In this document: positions 28,099 through 36,639 of the stretch, piece after piece | How the letters are laid out: every line of letters begins with the position of its first letter | How positions within the stretch are numbered: position 1 is the stretch's first letter | Assembly: GCA_030654175.1 (NCBI GenBank) | Contig: JAURXZ010000001.1 | Span: 275,685 to 339,684, forward strand | DNA from: Bacteroidia bacterium | Lineage (GTDB): Bacteria > Bacteroidota > Bacteroidia > 2-12-FULL-35-15 | Length of the DNA stretch: 64,000 bases | Direction of reading: 5' to 3' | The notes under the pieces: model-generated | Told to the model about the DNA's origin: nothing | Databases searched by the model: none | Seen by the model: the letters and a program-made list of their open reading frames with translations, nothing else | Position numbers and translations under genes: made by a program

Positions 28099-30297
28099 AT
28101 GAAAACAAAAAACTACTTTAAAAAGACTGCTGTGTTTATTATTGCAGGATCTTTTATTTTTTATCAGGCAACAGGCCAAACTACGGGCTTGAGTGGTACT
28201 GGTCAAAACACCCAAGGAGCTGGAACCTTAGGTACGGATAATACTAATGTAGGAGCAAGTGCAGGGGGCAGCACAACTTCAGGTGCAACACAAAACGTTA
28301 TTGTAGGCAGAAGAGCCGGCTACTCTACCACTCAGGAGGATAACAATACTTTTATAGGATTTAATTCTGGCTACAACAATGGCTTAGGTGCAATCGCTGA
28401 ATTTGCGGGAAGAGAAAATACTTTTTTAGGAAGTCTTTCCGGATTTTCTAATCAAAACCAGGGCCATAATACAAATATTGGTTATGCTGCAGGTTATTCT
28501 AACCTAAGTGGTGCTTCAATTACTTGTGTAGGCCATAATGCAGGATATAATAACACTGCTTCACTAAATACTTTTATTGGTTCAGCCAGTGGTTTATACA
28601 ATACATCAGGGCCAAATAATACCTATTTAGGTACTACAACAGGTAATTTTAATGCTACAGGAGGAAATAACACTTTAGTGGGATATGAAGCAGGATATGG
28701 TGTTATTGGTAATAATTTCAGTTCCAATTCTATTTTTGGATATAGAGCTGGATATAATGTAACTACCGGAGGCTATAATGTTTTTATGGGAGATGTGGCT
28801 GGTTTTTCTAACTCATCAGGAACACGCAATGCCTTTCTTGGCAGTTCAAGTGGCGTTTCTAACACTACAGGATCCGATAATGTTTTTATGGGCTATCAGG
28901 CAGGTTTTGCTAACGCAACAGGAGGTAGCAATATCGCTATTGGTTCTTCCGCAGGTTATGCTAACGGTACAAATGCCAGTAATATTGCTATTGGAGTTTC
29001 TGCGCTTTACTATAATACGGCATTTGGTAATATTGGTATAGGAACAACTGCGCTTTATAGAAACACCAGCGGATCACAAAATACCGCTACTGGGTTTCAG
29101 GCACTAAATAATAATACCACTGGAGTAGGAGGTACTGCAATCGGATACCAGGCCCTTATTAACTCCACTGGTAACTATAATACGGCTACTGGAAGAAATG
29201 CGGTAAATAATAACACTACCGGCTATAATAATACGGGCTATGGAGTGAATACTCTTTATAGCACTAATACTGGCCACAATAATACAAGCTGTGGATTTAG
29301 TGCACTTTCTAACAACATTACCGGCTACAATAATACTGCTTTAGGGTCAGGTGCAAATGTTAGTAATGCAGGACTTAACAATGCTACAGCCATTGGTTAT
29401 AATGCGAGTGCAACACTAAGCAACTCAGTACAACTTGGTAACTCATCCACTACCAATGGTGTTTTTACCTCCAGTGGTTTGTATCAAACAAGCGATGGTC
29501 GTTTTAAAACAGGTGTACAGGAAGCAGTAAAAGGTTTGGAATTTATTAAAAAACTTCGACCGGTTACCTATAAAATGAATACCAATATGCTTGATGATTT
29601 GATCATACAAAATATGTCTGATAGTCTTAAGGCTCTGCATAAAATCGGAATGGACTTTGTCGGCTCGTCAGCCATCACTCACTCGGGCTTTATAGCACAG
29701 GAAGTTGAGTTGGCTGCTCAACAAGTTGGCTTCGCGTCTTCTATTGTGCACCTACCAGGCAATAGCAGCGATCCTTATGCTGTGTCGTATGCCGAGTTCG
29801 TTGTTCCATTAGTAAAAGCTGTTCAGGAATTAAGCAAAGCAGCAGATTCAACAAATACTGCAACAGCAAAAAATGATTCGATAAAAGATGCAAAAATGCA
29901 AGCTATGCAAAATAAAATCGATCAATTGGATGCGATTATTAATTCATGTTGTACTGCAGGTAAATCAATGCAACAGAATAACTCAAACTCAGAATCATTA
30001 TCTACTTCAAAGGATGTGGAACTGAGCAATAAAAATATTATTGTTCTTGACCAAAACGTTCCGAATCCATTTGCCGATCAAACCCTTATCAATTATTTTT
30101 TACCGGACAATATTACCCGTGCGCAAATTATATTTTTGGATCAATCAGGCAAGCTTATCAAAGCAGTTGATTTAACAGAGAAAGGTAAAGGAAGTTTAAA
30201 TGTATTCGCCAATGATTTAACAAGCGGCATTTATACCTACTCCTTAATTGTGGATGGGCAAACCATCGAAACTAAAAAAATGGTGAAAACGAAATAG
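28099..30297 (+). CDS. 17-aa-repeat tail-fibre/adhesin-like protein with S74 (endosialidase chaperone) domain and T9SS C-terminal sorting domain
   Basis: About 20 repeats of N-T-x-x-G-x-x-[AS]-G-[YF]-x-N; TSDGRFKTGVQEAVKGLEFIKKLRPVTYKMN...GFIAQEVE; C-term LDQNVPNPFADQTLINYFLP...GIYTYSLIVDGQTIETKKMVKTK. Confidence 0.9.
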   Translation: MKTKNYFKKTAVFIIAGSFIFYQATGQTTGLSGTGQNTQGAGTLGTDNTNVGASAGGSTTSGATQNVIVGRRAGYSTTQEDNNTFIGFNSGYNNGLGAIAEFAGRENTFLGSLSGFSNQNQGHNTNIGYAAGYSNLSGASITCVGHNAGYNNTASLNTFIGSASGLYNTSGPNNTYLGTTTGNFNATGGNNTLVGYEAGYGVIGNNFSSNSIFGYRAGYNVTTGGYNVFMGDVAGFSNSSGTRNAFLGSSSGVSNTTGSDNVFMGYQAGFANATGGSNIAIGSSAGYANGTNASNIAIGVSALYYNTAFGNIGIGTTALYRNTSGSQNTATGFQALNNNTTGVGGTAIGYQALINSTGNYNTATGRNAVNNNTTGYNNTGYGVNTLYSTNTGHNNTSCGFSALSNNITGYNNTALGSGANVSNAGLNNATAIGYNASATLSNSVQLGNSSTTNGVFTSSGLYQTSDGRFKTGVQEAVKGLEFIKKLRPVTYKMNTNMLDDLIIQNMSDSLKALHKIGMDFVGSSAITHSGFIAQEVELAAQQVGFASSIVHLPGNSSDPYAVSYAEFVVPLVKAVQELSKAADSTNTATAKNDSIKDAKMQAMQNKIDQLDAIINSCCTAGKSMQQNNSNSESLSTSKDVELSNKNIIVLDQNVPNPFADQTLINYFLPDNITRAQIIFLDQSGKLIKAVDLTEKGKGSLNVFANDLTSGIYTYSLIVDGQTIETKKMVKTK

Positions 30298-30311
30298 CTT
30301 TACCCTAATAG

Positions 30312-30340
30312 GAGGCTGTCTCAAAAGTCGAGACAGCCTC
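30312..30340 (+). terminator. intrinsic terminator of the repeat adhesin
   Basis: GAGGCTGTCTC-AAAAGTC-GAGACAGCCTC followed by TTTTTT. Confidence 0.9.
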
Positions 30341-30393
30341 TTTTTTATTCGCACTCCTCTCGGAGAAAATTTTCATTTAAGCAAAAAAAAAGA

Positions 30394-30732
30394 ATGATCA
30401 CACTTAAAAAATTTCATCAACCATTTTTTAGTGAATATCTAATACAAAAAGTATGGGAAAAAGCACTGATAATAGAAAATATTGACCCCGGAATATACCG
30501 TCTGGATAATTGCGGTGCGTTGATTAAAAATGCATTTTATTTAAAGGAATATAAGGCTCTTTCTACGGGCTGGGGAATTGATCTTATAAAACCAAAGAGC
30601 AAAGGTGGAACAGATGAACTTTCTAATTTACAAGCCTTACAATGGGAAAACAAAGAAGCTAAAGGGGAGTCTTATCCTTTATGGAAATGTATTATTTCAA
30701 GGGATAACAAAGGGAATTACTATTTAAAATAA
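30394..30732 (+). CDS. HNH-endonuclease-like protein, catalytic motif degenerate
   Basis: GWGIDLIKPKSKGGTDELSNLQALQWENKEAKG resembles the HNH pattern GWxIDHxxPxSxGGxDxxxNLQxLxWxNNxxK, but the DH is DL. Confidence 0.65.
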   Translation: MITLKKFHQPFFSEYLIQKVWEKALIIENIDPGIYRLDNCGALIKNAFYLKEYKALSTGWGIDLIKPKSKGGTDELSNLQALQWENKEAKGESYPLWKCIISRDNKGNYYLK

Positions 30733-30970
30733 TTTTAAAAATAAATAGCAAATTTCAGCAAAGTGGAATTTTTAAAATAAAATGAACAAACATGTTAAAA
30801 AGTATAAGGTCACGCTGAATTTACTTCGGCATCTCAAGTGGCAGGTTCCGAAACCACTGATAGCAATCTTGGCAGGCACGTTCGGACTGCGCTCTGAAGA
30901 AAGAGCTCTTCGTTCAAATTATTTTGAAAACTCTACTAAATTAAATTCTTTTTCTAATAATGCTCAACAC

Positions 30971-31387
30971 ATGTTTAAATTTAAAACAATCATAATTATA
31001 GACGATAATGAAATTGATATAATAATCAACAAAAAAGTTGTTGAACATTTGAATATTACTGGGAACATTCAAACATTTTCCAACCCTATCAAGGTTCTTG
31101 AGTATTTAAAATTTTTCCAAAGAAACGAATCTTATTTTAATGTCATAGCTCCCGCACTCATCCTTATCGACAATAAAATGCCCATCATGACCGGATTTGA
31201 ATTTCTTGATGAGTTTAATGGGCTTACTTTTTTTGAACAAAAACAAATTGACATTTTGATGGTCTCTTCTGATTATCCAACACAGATTGAAAAAGCTATC
31301 AATAAAAAATGTTGCGGTTACATCGAAAAACCTTTGACAAGTATGAAACTTTTAAATCAACTTGAAAATATTAATGGCAAGAAATAA
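30971..31387 (+). CDS. stand-alone response regulator receiver
   Basis: IIIIDDNEIDIII...ALILIDNKMPIMTGFEFLDEF...ILMVSSD...YIEKPL. Start moved from 30782 to ATG 30971 because upstream codons lie in intergenic-repeat-like DNA. Confidence 0.85.
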   Translation: MFKFKTIIIIDDNEIDIIINKKVVEHLNITGNIQTFSNPIKVLEYLKFFQRNESYFNVIAPALILIDNKMPIMTGFEFLDEFNGLTFFEQKQIDILMVSSDYPTQIEKAINKKCCGYIEKPLTSMKLLNQLENINGKK

Positions 31388-31718
31388 TCAGATAAAAATT
31401 GCTGATCAAGAGCTTATTTTTCAAAATTATGAAAAACACAAACTCGAAGCTGAGCTAATCATTGCTAAAGAAGAACTAAAAAGGGCGAAAGATCATCAAA
31501 AAGAATGCATACAAGAGTTGGAAGAATTGATGTTTATTACTCAGAAATTACGCCAGCCTATTAATCAAATTATCGGCCTTTCAATCCTTCTTACGGACTC
31601 TTGTTATACTCAGGAAGACCTGAAAAAGATCATTGATATGATAGGGAAATCAGCTCAATCGTTGGATAATTTTTCAAGAGAATTAACAACTTTCACACAA
31701 CGTAAGAAACTGGAATAG
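31374..31718 (+). CDS. orphan HisKA/DHp-like helical protein lacking an ATPase domain
   Basis: ELEELMFITQKLRQPINQIIGLSILL...DLKKIIDMIGKSAQSLDNFSRELTTF; overlaps RR stop by 14 nt. Confidence 0.65.
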   Translation: MARNNQIKIADQELIFQNYEKHKLEAELIIAKEELKRAKDHQKECIQELEELMFITQKLRQPINQIIGLSILLTDSCYTQEDLKKIIDMIGKSAQSLDNFSRELTTFTQRKKLE

Positions 31719-31933
31719 AAAAATGAAAAGGTTCTTTATAGGGAAATAATTAAATATATAAAGTCTATTGTTGAAATAATAAATTTTTTCGTCAGCCTTT
31801 TTTTGTATTGTAATGTTCTTCTTTAATATTTGCCATATAGCTATTCAAAAGGGTAAATATTTATACATTGAATTTACCATGTAAAAAAAAGTACTGTTAT
31901 TTCTCTTGGAATCTAAACTTTTGCCTGCTCTAT

Positions 31934-32587
31934 TTAAGGAGCGAGACGTTTAATCTTCCACTCCAAATTATTTTCCTCCAAAGTGTATGTAAGTCTGTCA
32001 TGCATATGATTTGGTCTTCCCTGCCAAAATTCAAAGTAAGTAGGTTTTACAATATAACCTCCCCAATAATCTGGCCGTGTTAAAGGGGGTTCCAATTTGT
32101 ATTTTGTATTTAACATAAATAATTCTTCTAATTCAGCACGGTTCTTTAATTCTTTACTTTGAAGAGAGGTCCAGTCTCCAACTCTGCTAATTTCAGAACG
32201 GGTTTTAAAATAAGCATCCGATTTTTCTTCCGTTTGTTTTATAGCAATCCCTTGTACTCTTATTTGGCGTTCTATTCCCGGCCAAAAAAAGTTTAAGGCC
32301 ACATGATTATTCACAACAATTTGTATCCCTTTGGCACTATTGTAATTGGTGAAAAATCCAAAACCTTCTTTTGAAAATTCTCTTAGCAAAACTACCCTTG
32401 AACTTGGAGTTAAATTATTTATTGTGGAAAGAACCATGGCATAAGGCTCCTCAATTTCTGATTTTAAAACCTGGTTAAACCATAATTCAAATTGTTCAAA
32501 TGGGGATGCCAAAGCTTCGGATTCTAATAATGGCATTTGACTATATTCTTTTCGTAATTGTTGTGTATTATCGTTCATGTTTTTCAT
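31934..32587 (-). CDS. pdxH: pyridoxamine 5'-phosphate oxidase
   Basis: SRVVLLREFSKEGFGFFTNYNSAKG, ALNFFWPGIERQIRVQG, RPDYWGGYIVKPTYFEFWQGRPNHMHDRLTY...IKRLAP. Confidence 0.95.
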   Translation of the reverse strand: MKNMNDNTQQLRKEYSQMPLLESEALASPFEQFELWFNQVLKSEIEEPYAMVLSTINNLTPSSRVVLLREFSKEGFGFFTNYNSAKGIQIVVNNHVALNFFWPGIERQIRVQGIAIKQTEEKSDAYFKTRSEISRVGDWTSLQSKELKNRAELEELFMLNTKYKLEPPLTRPDYWGGYIVKPTYFEFWQGRPNHMHDRLTYTLEENNLEWKIKRLAP

Positions 32588-32608
32588 TTTATTTCTTATA
32601 GATTTTTA

Positions 32609-35050
32609 TTACGTATTGGCAGCCATAGATTCTATTACTTCCATATTATAATTATCTTTTGTTTGTATATAGGCTACCCTGGCATGTTGTACAGCACCAA
32701 ATTTGTGCTTATCAACATCGGCCGATAAACCTAAATATACTTTTGATAAATTTAACATGCGGGCCCGTTTTAATACTTGATAAATGGCTTGTTTGTAAAC
32801 CTTAAATTCTTTGTTATAATCATAATCAATACCTGCAATCATTGGTGCTATATGCGTTTCAGTAATATATGTCCATATTACTGCCACAGCTTTTCTTTCG
32901 GGACGAGGATCAAATTCAGGCTTAAGCTTCAAAACAATAAACTCCCAATTGGCATGTTTTGAAAGTTTTTTTAGAATGTCTTTTGGGTAAGCGAACATGT
33001 TTAAACCTCTATTTTTTTGCTCAACTTGTAAGTAAAGGTTATAGTAGTATTCTGTTTCTTCTTCTGTTAGTTCTTTTTTATATTCAATTTCAAAAGCATT
33101 TTCATTTCTAAATACTTCTGTTCTAACATTTTTTCTGTTACGATGAGATAGCGATTCAATAAGTTCGTCTTTTGTATCCCATTTCAGGTTATCAATAATG
33201 TTAGAGTTAGGCATATTAACAGGGGCAAATCCTTCTTTTAAAAGTATTTTTTTTAATTCAATATCGTCTTTATCAAAATCTCTAAGTAATAATGAATTAG
33301 CATTTATCGATTCCTGAATTTTTGCAACCCTTTCCAAAAGCAGGGTAAATGCATCTTTCCATTTGGGATGATTAGGATTGATAAAATAATGATGCCCTTC
33401 GGTGAGCATAGAACCCATCGTTAATGTTTTTGAGGTAAGATAGTAAGGATCAGTTTTTCTTTTTTCTTCTATTTGAATAGATACTGATTCTAATGCCAGC
33501 ATATCATCTTTAGAAATTCCTGAAGTAAAAAAAGTTGCTAATACCGGCTTTTTATCTTTATCACGAATAATAAAATAATAAAAATCCCAGTTATCTTCCG
33601 TTTTTGGGTTATTGCTAAAAGCTTCCTCTAAAGATAAAAGTCCTTCCCAGTCAAACGACCCATTTGCACCGAGTAATTCATCCCATTCTGTTTTATTGAT
33701 CCCTTTAATGCTTTTTTCTTCCTGTACTGTTAACTCTTCATTTAAATTTGTTTCTTGTTTATTTATAGGAAGAAATGAGTTAGCCTCTATTTTAGTTTTA
33801 AATGCTTTGCGCACATCGTCTATCGTTCTGTTTTCTTCTTCCAATACCTTAGGGTAATGATAAACCAATGCATCTACAAAGTCCTTTATTTCGTTTTTTT
33901 TCACCTGGCGGTTAATTGAAAAGCGCACTCCGGTATTTCTAACAGAAACAGCAGGGAACAGAGCAAGATTAACAAAAAAACCATCATCTAATAAACGTTT
34001 GACCATATTGTAGCCCACTTTTGGTTGTCCCATAGCCACAAAGCCAATAGGAGTAAAAGGATCGGACATAACCGTAAGGTCTGTATTAGCAATTAACTGG
34101 CTGCAATAATCAATATTTTCACGCAATTCTTTCTGTATTCGATAGATATCATCCGATAAATGAATTTTTGCAGAAGCTATCGCAGCCCCTATTATTGGTG
34201 GAGCCAAAGGATGAGAATAAATTAAGGGACCTCCAAAAATACGGACCTTTCTAAAGGTTTCTTCGTTCGGAAAAATAGCTAATCCCCCTGTAACTCCGAA
34301 ACCTTTTCCCATTGTTGTCATGAGCATTATTTTTTCGTGTTTGGGTACTTTACTATTGGTATAGCCACTTCCATTTTTCCCATGCCAGCTCATCCCATGC
34401 GCATCATCCACATAAACATACAATTGTTCGTATTTTTCCATTAAGTATAATAAACTATCAAATGGAGCCACGTCTCCATACATAGAATACACTCCATCTA
34501 TCAAATACCAGATTTTTTTATGTGTTTTGCTCAATTGTTTTAATTGCTTTTCCAACATATCCATATTGCTATGACGTATCATTTCAATAGGCACACCTTT
34601 TTGACGAAGCAACTGAGCGGCAGTTTGTACACTAAAATGAACCTGCTGATCTAAAATTATAGCATCCTCACTTGTAATAAGTGTTGGAATTACTGAAATA
34701 TGTGCAGAGGATGTGGAGGAATAGGTAAGCACATGCCTGTTATCAAACATTTGAGATAGATAATCCTCTAATTGTACATTAATACCTGAAGATAGATAAC
34801 CACGGGAAATACCATACTGGGTTCCATATTTTTGTGTAAAATCAATGGCCCCATCTTTTAAGCGCTGGTCTAATTCTAAACCAAGGTAACCACAGGTTCC
34901 AAAATTTAAAAACTCCTTTTCAAAAATCGGTAGTTTTCTATTCGACATTGCATTTACATCCGATACTAAATGAATTACGCCTCTTTGTTTTGCATCCGTA
35001 AGTAATTCATCAATTGTATCCAAAGAGTTGTTGTGATTGATTTTTGCCAT
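32609..35050 (-). CDS. fusion: PLP-dependent alpha-oxoamine-synthase-like aminotransferase + C-terminal GNAT-like acyltransferase domain
   Basis: LNFGTCGYLGLELDQRLKDGAIDFTQKYGTQYGISRGYLSSG, YVYVDDAHGMSWHGKNGSG, MTTMGKGFGVTGG (PLP Lys); C-terminal about 380 aa GNAT-like (RNRKNVRTEVFRNENAFEIEY...KAVAVIWTYITETHIAPMIAGIDYDYNKEFKVYKQAIYQVLKRA). Confidence 0.85.
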   Translation of the reverse strand: MAKINHNNSLDTIDELLTDAKQRGVIHLVSDVNAMSNRKLPIFEKEFLNFGTCGYLGLELDQRLKDGAIDFTQKYGTQYGISRGYLSSGINVQLEDYLSQMFDNRHVLTYSSTSSAHISVIPTLITSEDAIILDQQVHFSVQTAAQLLRQKGVPIEMIRHSNMDMLEKQLKQLSKTHKKIWYLIDGVYSMYGDVAPFDSLLYLMEKYEQLYVYVDDAHGMSWHGKNGSGYTNSKVPKHEKIMLMTTMGKGFGVTGGLAIFPNEETFRKVRIFGGPLIYSHPLAPPIIGAAIASAKIHLSDDIYRIQKELRENIDYCSQLIANTDLTVMSDPFTPIGFVAMGQPKVGYNMVKRLLDDGFFVNLALFPAVSVRNTGVRFSINRQVKKNEIKDFVDALVYHYPKVLEEENRTIDDVRKAFKTKIEANSFLPINKQETNLNEELTVQEEKSIKGINKTEWDELLGANGSFDWEGLLSLEEAFSNNPKTEDNWDFYYFIIRDKDKKPVLATFFTSGISKDDMLALESVSIQIEEKRKTDPYYLTSKTLTMGSMLTEGHHYFINPNHPKWKDAFTLLLERVAKIQESINANSLLLRDFDKDDIELKKILLKEGFAPVNMPNSNIIDNLKWDTKDELIESLSHRNRKNVRTEVFRNENAFEIEYKKELTEEETEYYYNLYLQVEQKNRGLNMFAYPKDILKKLSKHANWEFIVLKLKPEFDPRPERKAVAVIWTYITETHIAPMIAGIDYDYNKEFKVYKQAIYQVLKRARMLNLSKVYLGLSADVDKHKFGAVQHARVAYIQTKDNYNMEVIESMAANT

Positions 35051-35205
35051 AAAATGAATTTATATATTTTAAAAATGTACCTTTGTATTTAGACTTATAT
35101 TAAACGAAAAAAAACAGTAATTTGTTACATTATCGATTTAATTAGTTATAATATATTGATTATTAGTAACAATAACGAACCGAAATATCAAATGATTAAT
35201 TTTTA

Positions 35206-35592
35206 ATGAAAAAGATGCTATTAGAAAATGAACATGCTAAATTTGTTATAGAGGATGGTATTCTTATCGGATCTTTTAAATGTGAATTTGTAGATTTAGA
35301 TCTTGCAAATAAAATTACTGGATATAGATTAGAGCTCCAAAATGGAAAGAACTTCCCCATATTATCAAATATTAAAGCAGTAAAAAGTAGTACGAAATCT
35401 GCTCGTGATTTTTTGGCTTCTGAAGAAGGCTGTAAGGGGGTTGTAGCAGCAGCTGTGCTTATTGATTCTCCTATAAGCAGTATGATAGGCAATTTTTTTA
35501 TCAGGGTTAGCAAACCATTAAGACCCACTAAAATATTTACAAATGAAACAGAAGCAAAAAAATGGTTGGCCCAATTTGTGAAAAAAGAATAA
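35206..35592 (+). CDS. tandem paralog 1 (type A), STAS/SpoIIAA-like (DUF7793-like?) protein
   Basis: LLENEHAKFVIEDGILIGSFK...ARDFLASEEGCKGVVAAAVLIDSPISSMIGNFFIRVSKPLRPTKIFTNETEAKKWLAQFVKKE. Confidence 0.8.
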   Translation: MKKMLLENEHAKFVIEDGILIGSFKCEFVDLDLANKITGYRLELQNGKNFPILSNIKAVKSSTKSARDFLASEEGCKGVVAAAVLIDSPISSMIGNFFIRVSKPLRPTKIFTNETEAKKWLAQFVKKE

Positions 35593-35601
35593 AAAAATAG
35601 C

Positions 35602-35676
35602 ATAAATAAAGTAACTATTCAAGTTCTTTTGGATAATGAATTTAACTGGGGATTTTCCAAGGGATTATTTTTTTGA
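35602..35676 (+). pseudogene. decayed N-terminus of a type-B tandem paralog
   Basis: TAGCATAAATAAAGTAACT...CTTTTGGATAATGAAT versus TAGCATGGAGAAAGCAACT...CTTTTGGATAATGAAT of paralog 3; ATG to ATA; reads INKVTIQVLLDNEFNWGFSKGLFF*. Confidence 0.75.
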
Positions 35677-35714
35677 ATAGTTCCAACCAGTATGTCAAGG
35701 CCAATAAAAATAAG

Positions 35715-36101
35715 ATGAAAAAGACACTATTAGAAAATAATGAAATTAGTCTGGATTTAGAAGATGGAATTGTTACGGCAAAATTTAAAGCAGAACACTT
35801 TGATTTACGGATGGTTAAGAAGTTGGTTGAAGATAGAAAAAAGGTATTCAATGGCATACTTTACCCTGTGATTGCCAATGTAATGTCTTTGAAAAGTTCT
35901 ACAAAAGCAGCGCGTGATTTTTTTGCTTCCGAAAGTGGTTGTGAAGGAATTATAGCAACAGCTGTGATTGTTAATTCTCCGGTAGGAAGCATTATTGGCA
36001 ATTTTTATATTCGTATTAGCAAACCTCTGCGGCCTGTTAAATTATTTACTGATAAATTAAAAGCGAAAAAATGGCTTACCAAATTTGTAAAGAACGATTA
36101 A
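35715..36101 (+). CDS. tandem paralog 2 (type A)
   Basis: MKKTLLENNEISLDLEDGIV...ARDFFASESGCEGIIATAVIVNSPVGSIIGNFYIRISKPLRPVKLFTDKLKAKKWLTKFVKND; start at 35715 matches paralogs 1 and 4. Confidence 0.8.
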   Translation: MKKTLLENNEISLDLEDGIVTAKFKAEHFDLRMVKKLVEDRKKVFNGILYPVIANVMSLKSSTKAARDFFASESGCEGIIATAVIVNSPVGSIIGNFYIRISKPLRPVKLFTDKLKAKKWLTKFVKND

Positions 36102-36110
36102 AATATTAGC

Positions 36111-36524
36111 ATGGAGAAAGCAACTGAAAATATAAAGCTCCTTTTGGATAATGAATACAGCAAGATCGAGCTATCGAATGGAATTATTATAGCAACATGG
36201 AAAGCCTCCATTATTAATTTAGACATTGCAAAAAATGCGGTTGGCAGCAGATTGTCGGTTACTGCCGGGCAAAACTATCCTGTTTTGATCAAGATGAAAT
36301 CAATAAAAGAAAGTACAAAAGAGGCAAGAGATTTTTTATCTTCCGAAAAAGGTTGTGATGGTATAATTGCTGGGGCCATATATGTTGATTCTATAATAGG
36401 GAATATGCTTGCTACTTTTTTTATTTACCTGAATAAACCAAGAATTCCTACCAAAATATTTAAAGACGAATCAAAAGCAATAGAATGGTTAGAGCAGTTT
36501 GTGGTTAAAGATATTAAGAATTGA
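36111..36524 (+). CDS. tandem paralog 3 (type B)
   Basis: LLLDNEYSKIELSNGIIIATWK...AGQNYPVLIKMKSIKESTKEARDFLSSEKGCDGIIAGAIYVDSIIGNMLATFFIYLNKPRIPTKIFKDESKAIEWLEQFVVKD. Confidence 0.8.
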   Translation: MEKATENIKLLLDNEYSKIELSNGIIIATWKASIINLDIAKNAVGSRLSVTAGQNYPVLIKMKSIKESTKEARDFLSSEKGCDGIIAGAIYVDSIIGNMLATFFIYLNKPRIPTKIFKDESKAIEWLEQFVVKDIKN

Positions 36525-36639
36525 TTTTTTATAAATATCAACTAATAATTGATCGTTGCTAATTTTACTACTATACATGGATATTTCAAATTAAAAAATC
36601 TACCCTCCCAAACAGTATTTTTATAATTTACATTTATCA

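Noticed and set aside
28778-29041. Overlapping +frame 87-aa ORF
   Set aside because: Out-of-frame shadow of the 51-bp repeats in the adhesin gene.
30782-30970. 63-codon N-terminal extension of the response regulator
   Set aside because: Upstream codons lie in intergenic-repeat-like DNA (ttacttcggcatctcaagtggcaggttccg); the receiver domain starts at ATG 30971.
30394-31718. HNH + response regulator + DHp cluster as an anti-phage defence operon
   Set aside because: The HNH lacks its catalytic His, and there is no effector, sensor or NTPase gene; insufficient evidence for defence.
35122-35172. TTGTTAC...GTAACAA inverted arms upstream of paralog 1
   Set aside because: Only 7-bp arms separated by 37 nt in AT-rich DNA; too weak to call an operator.
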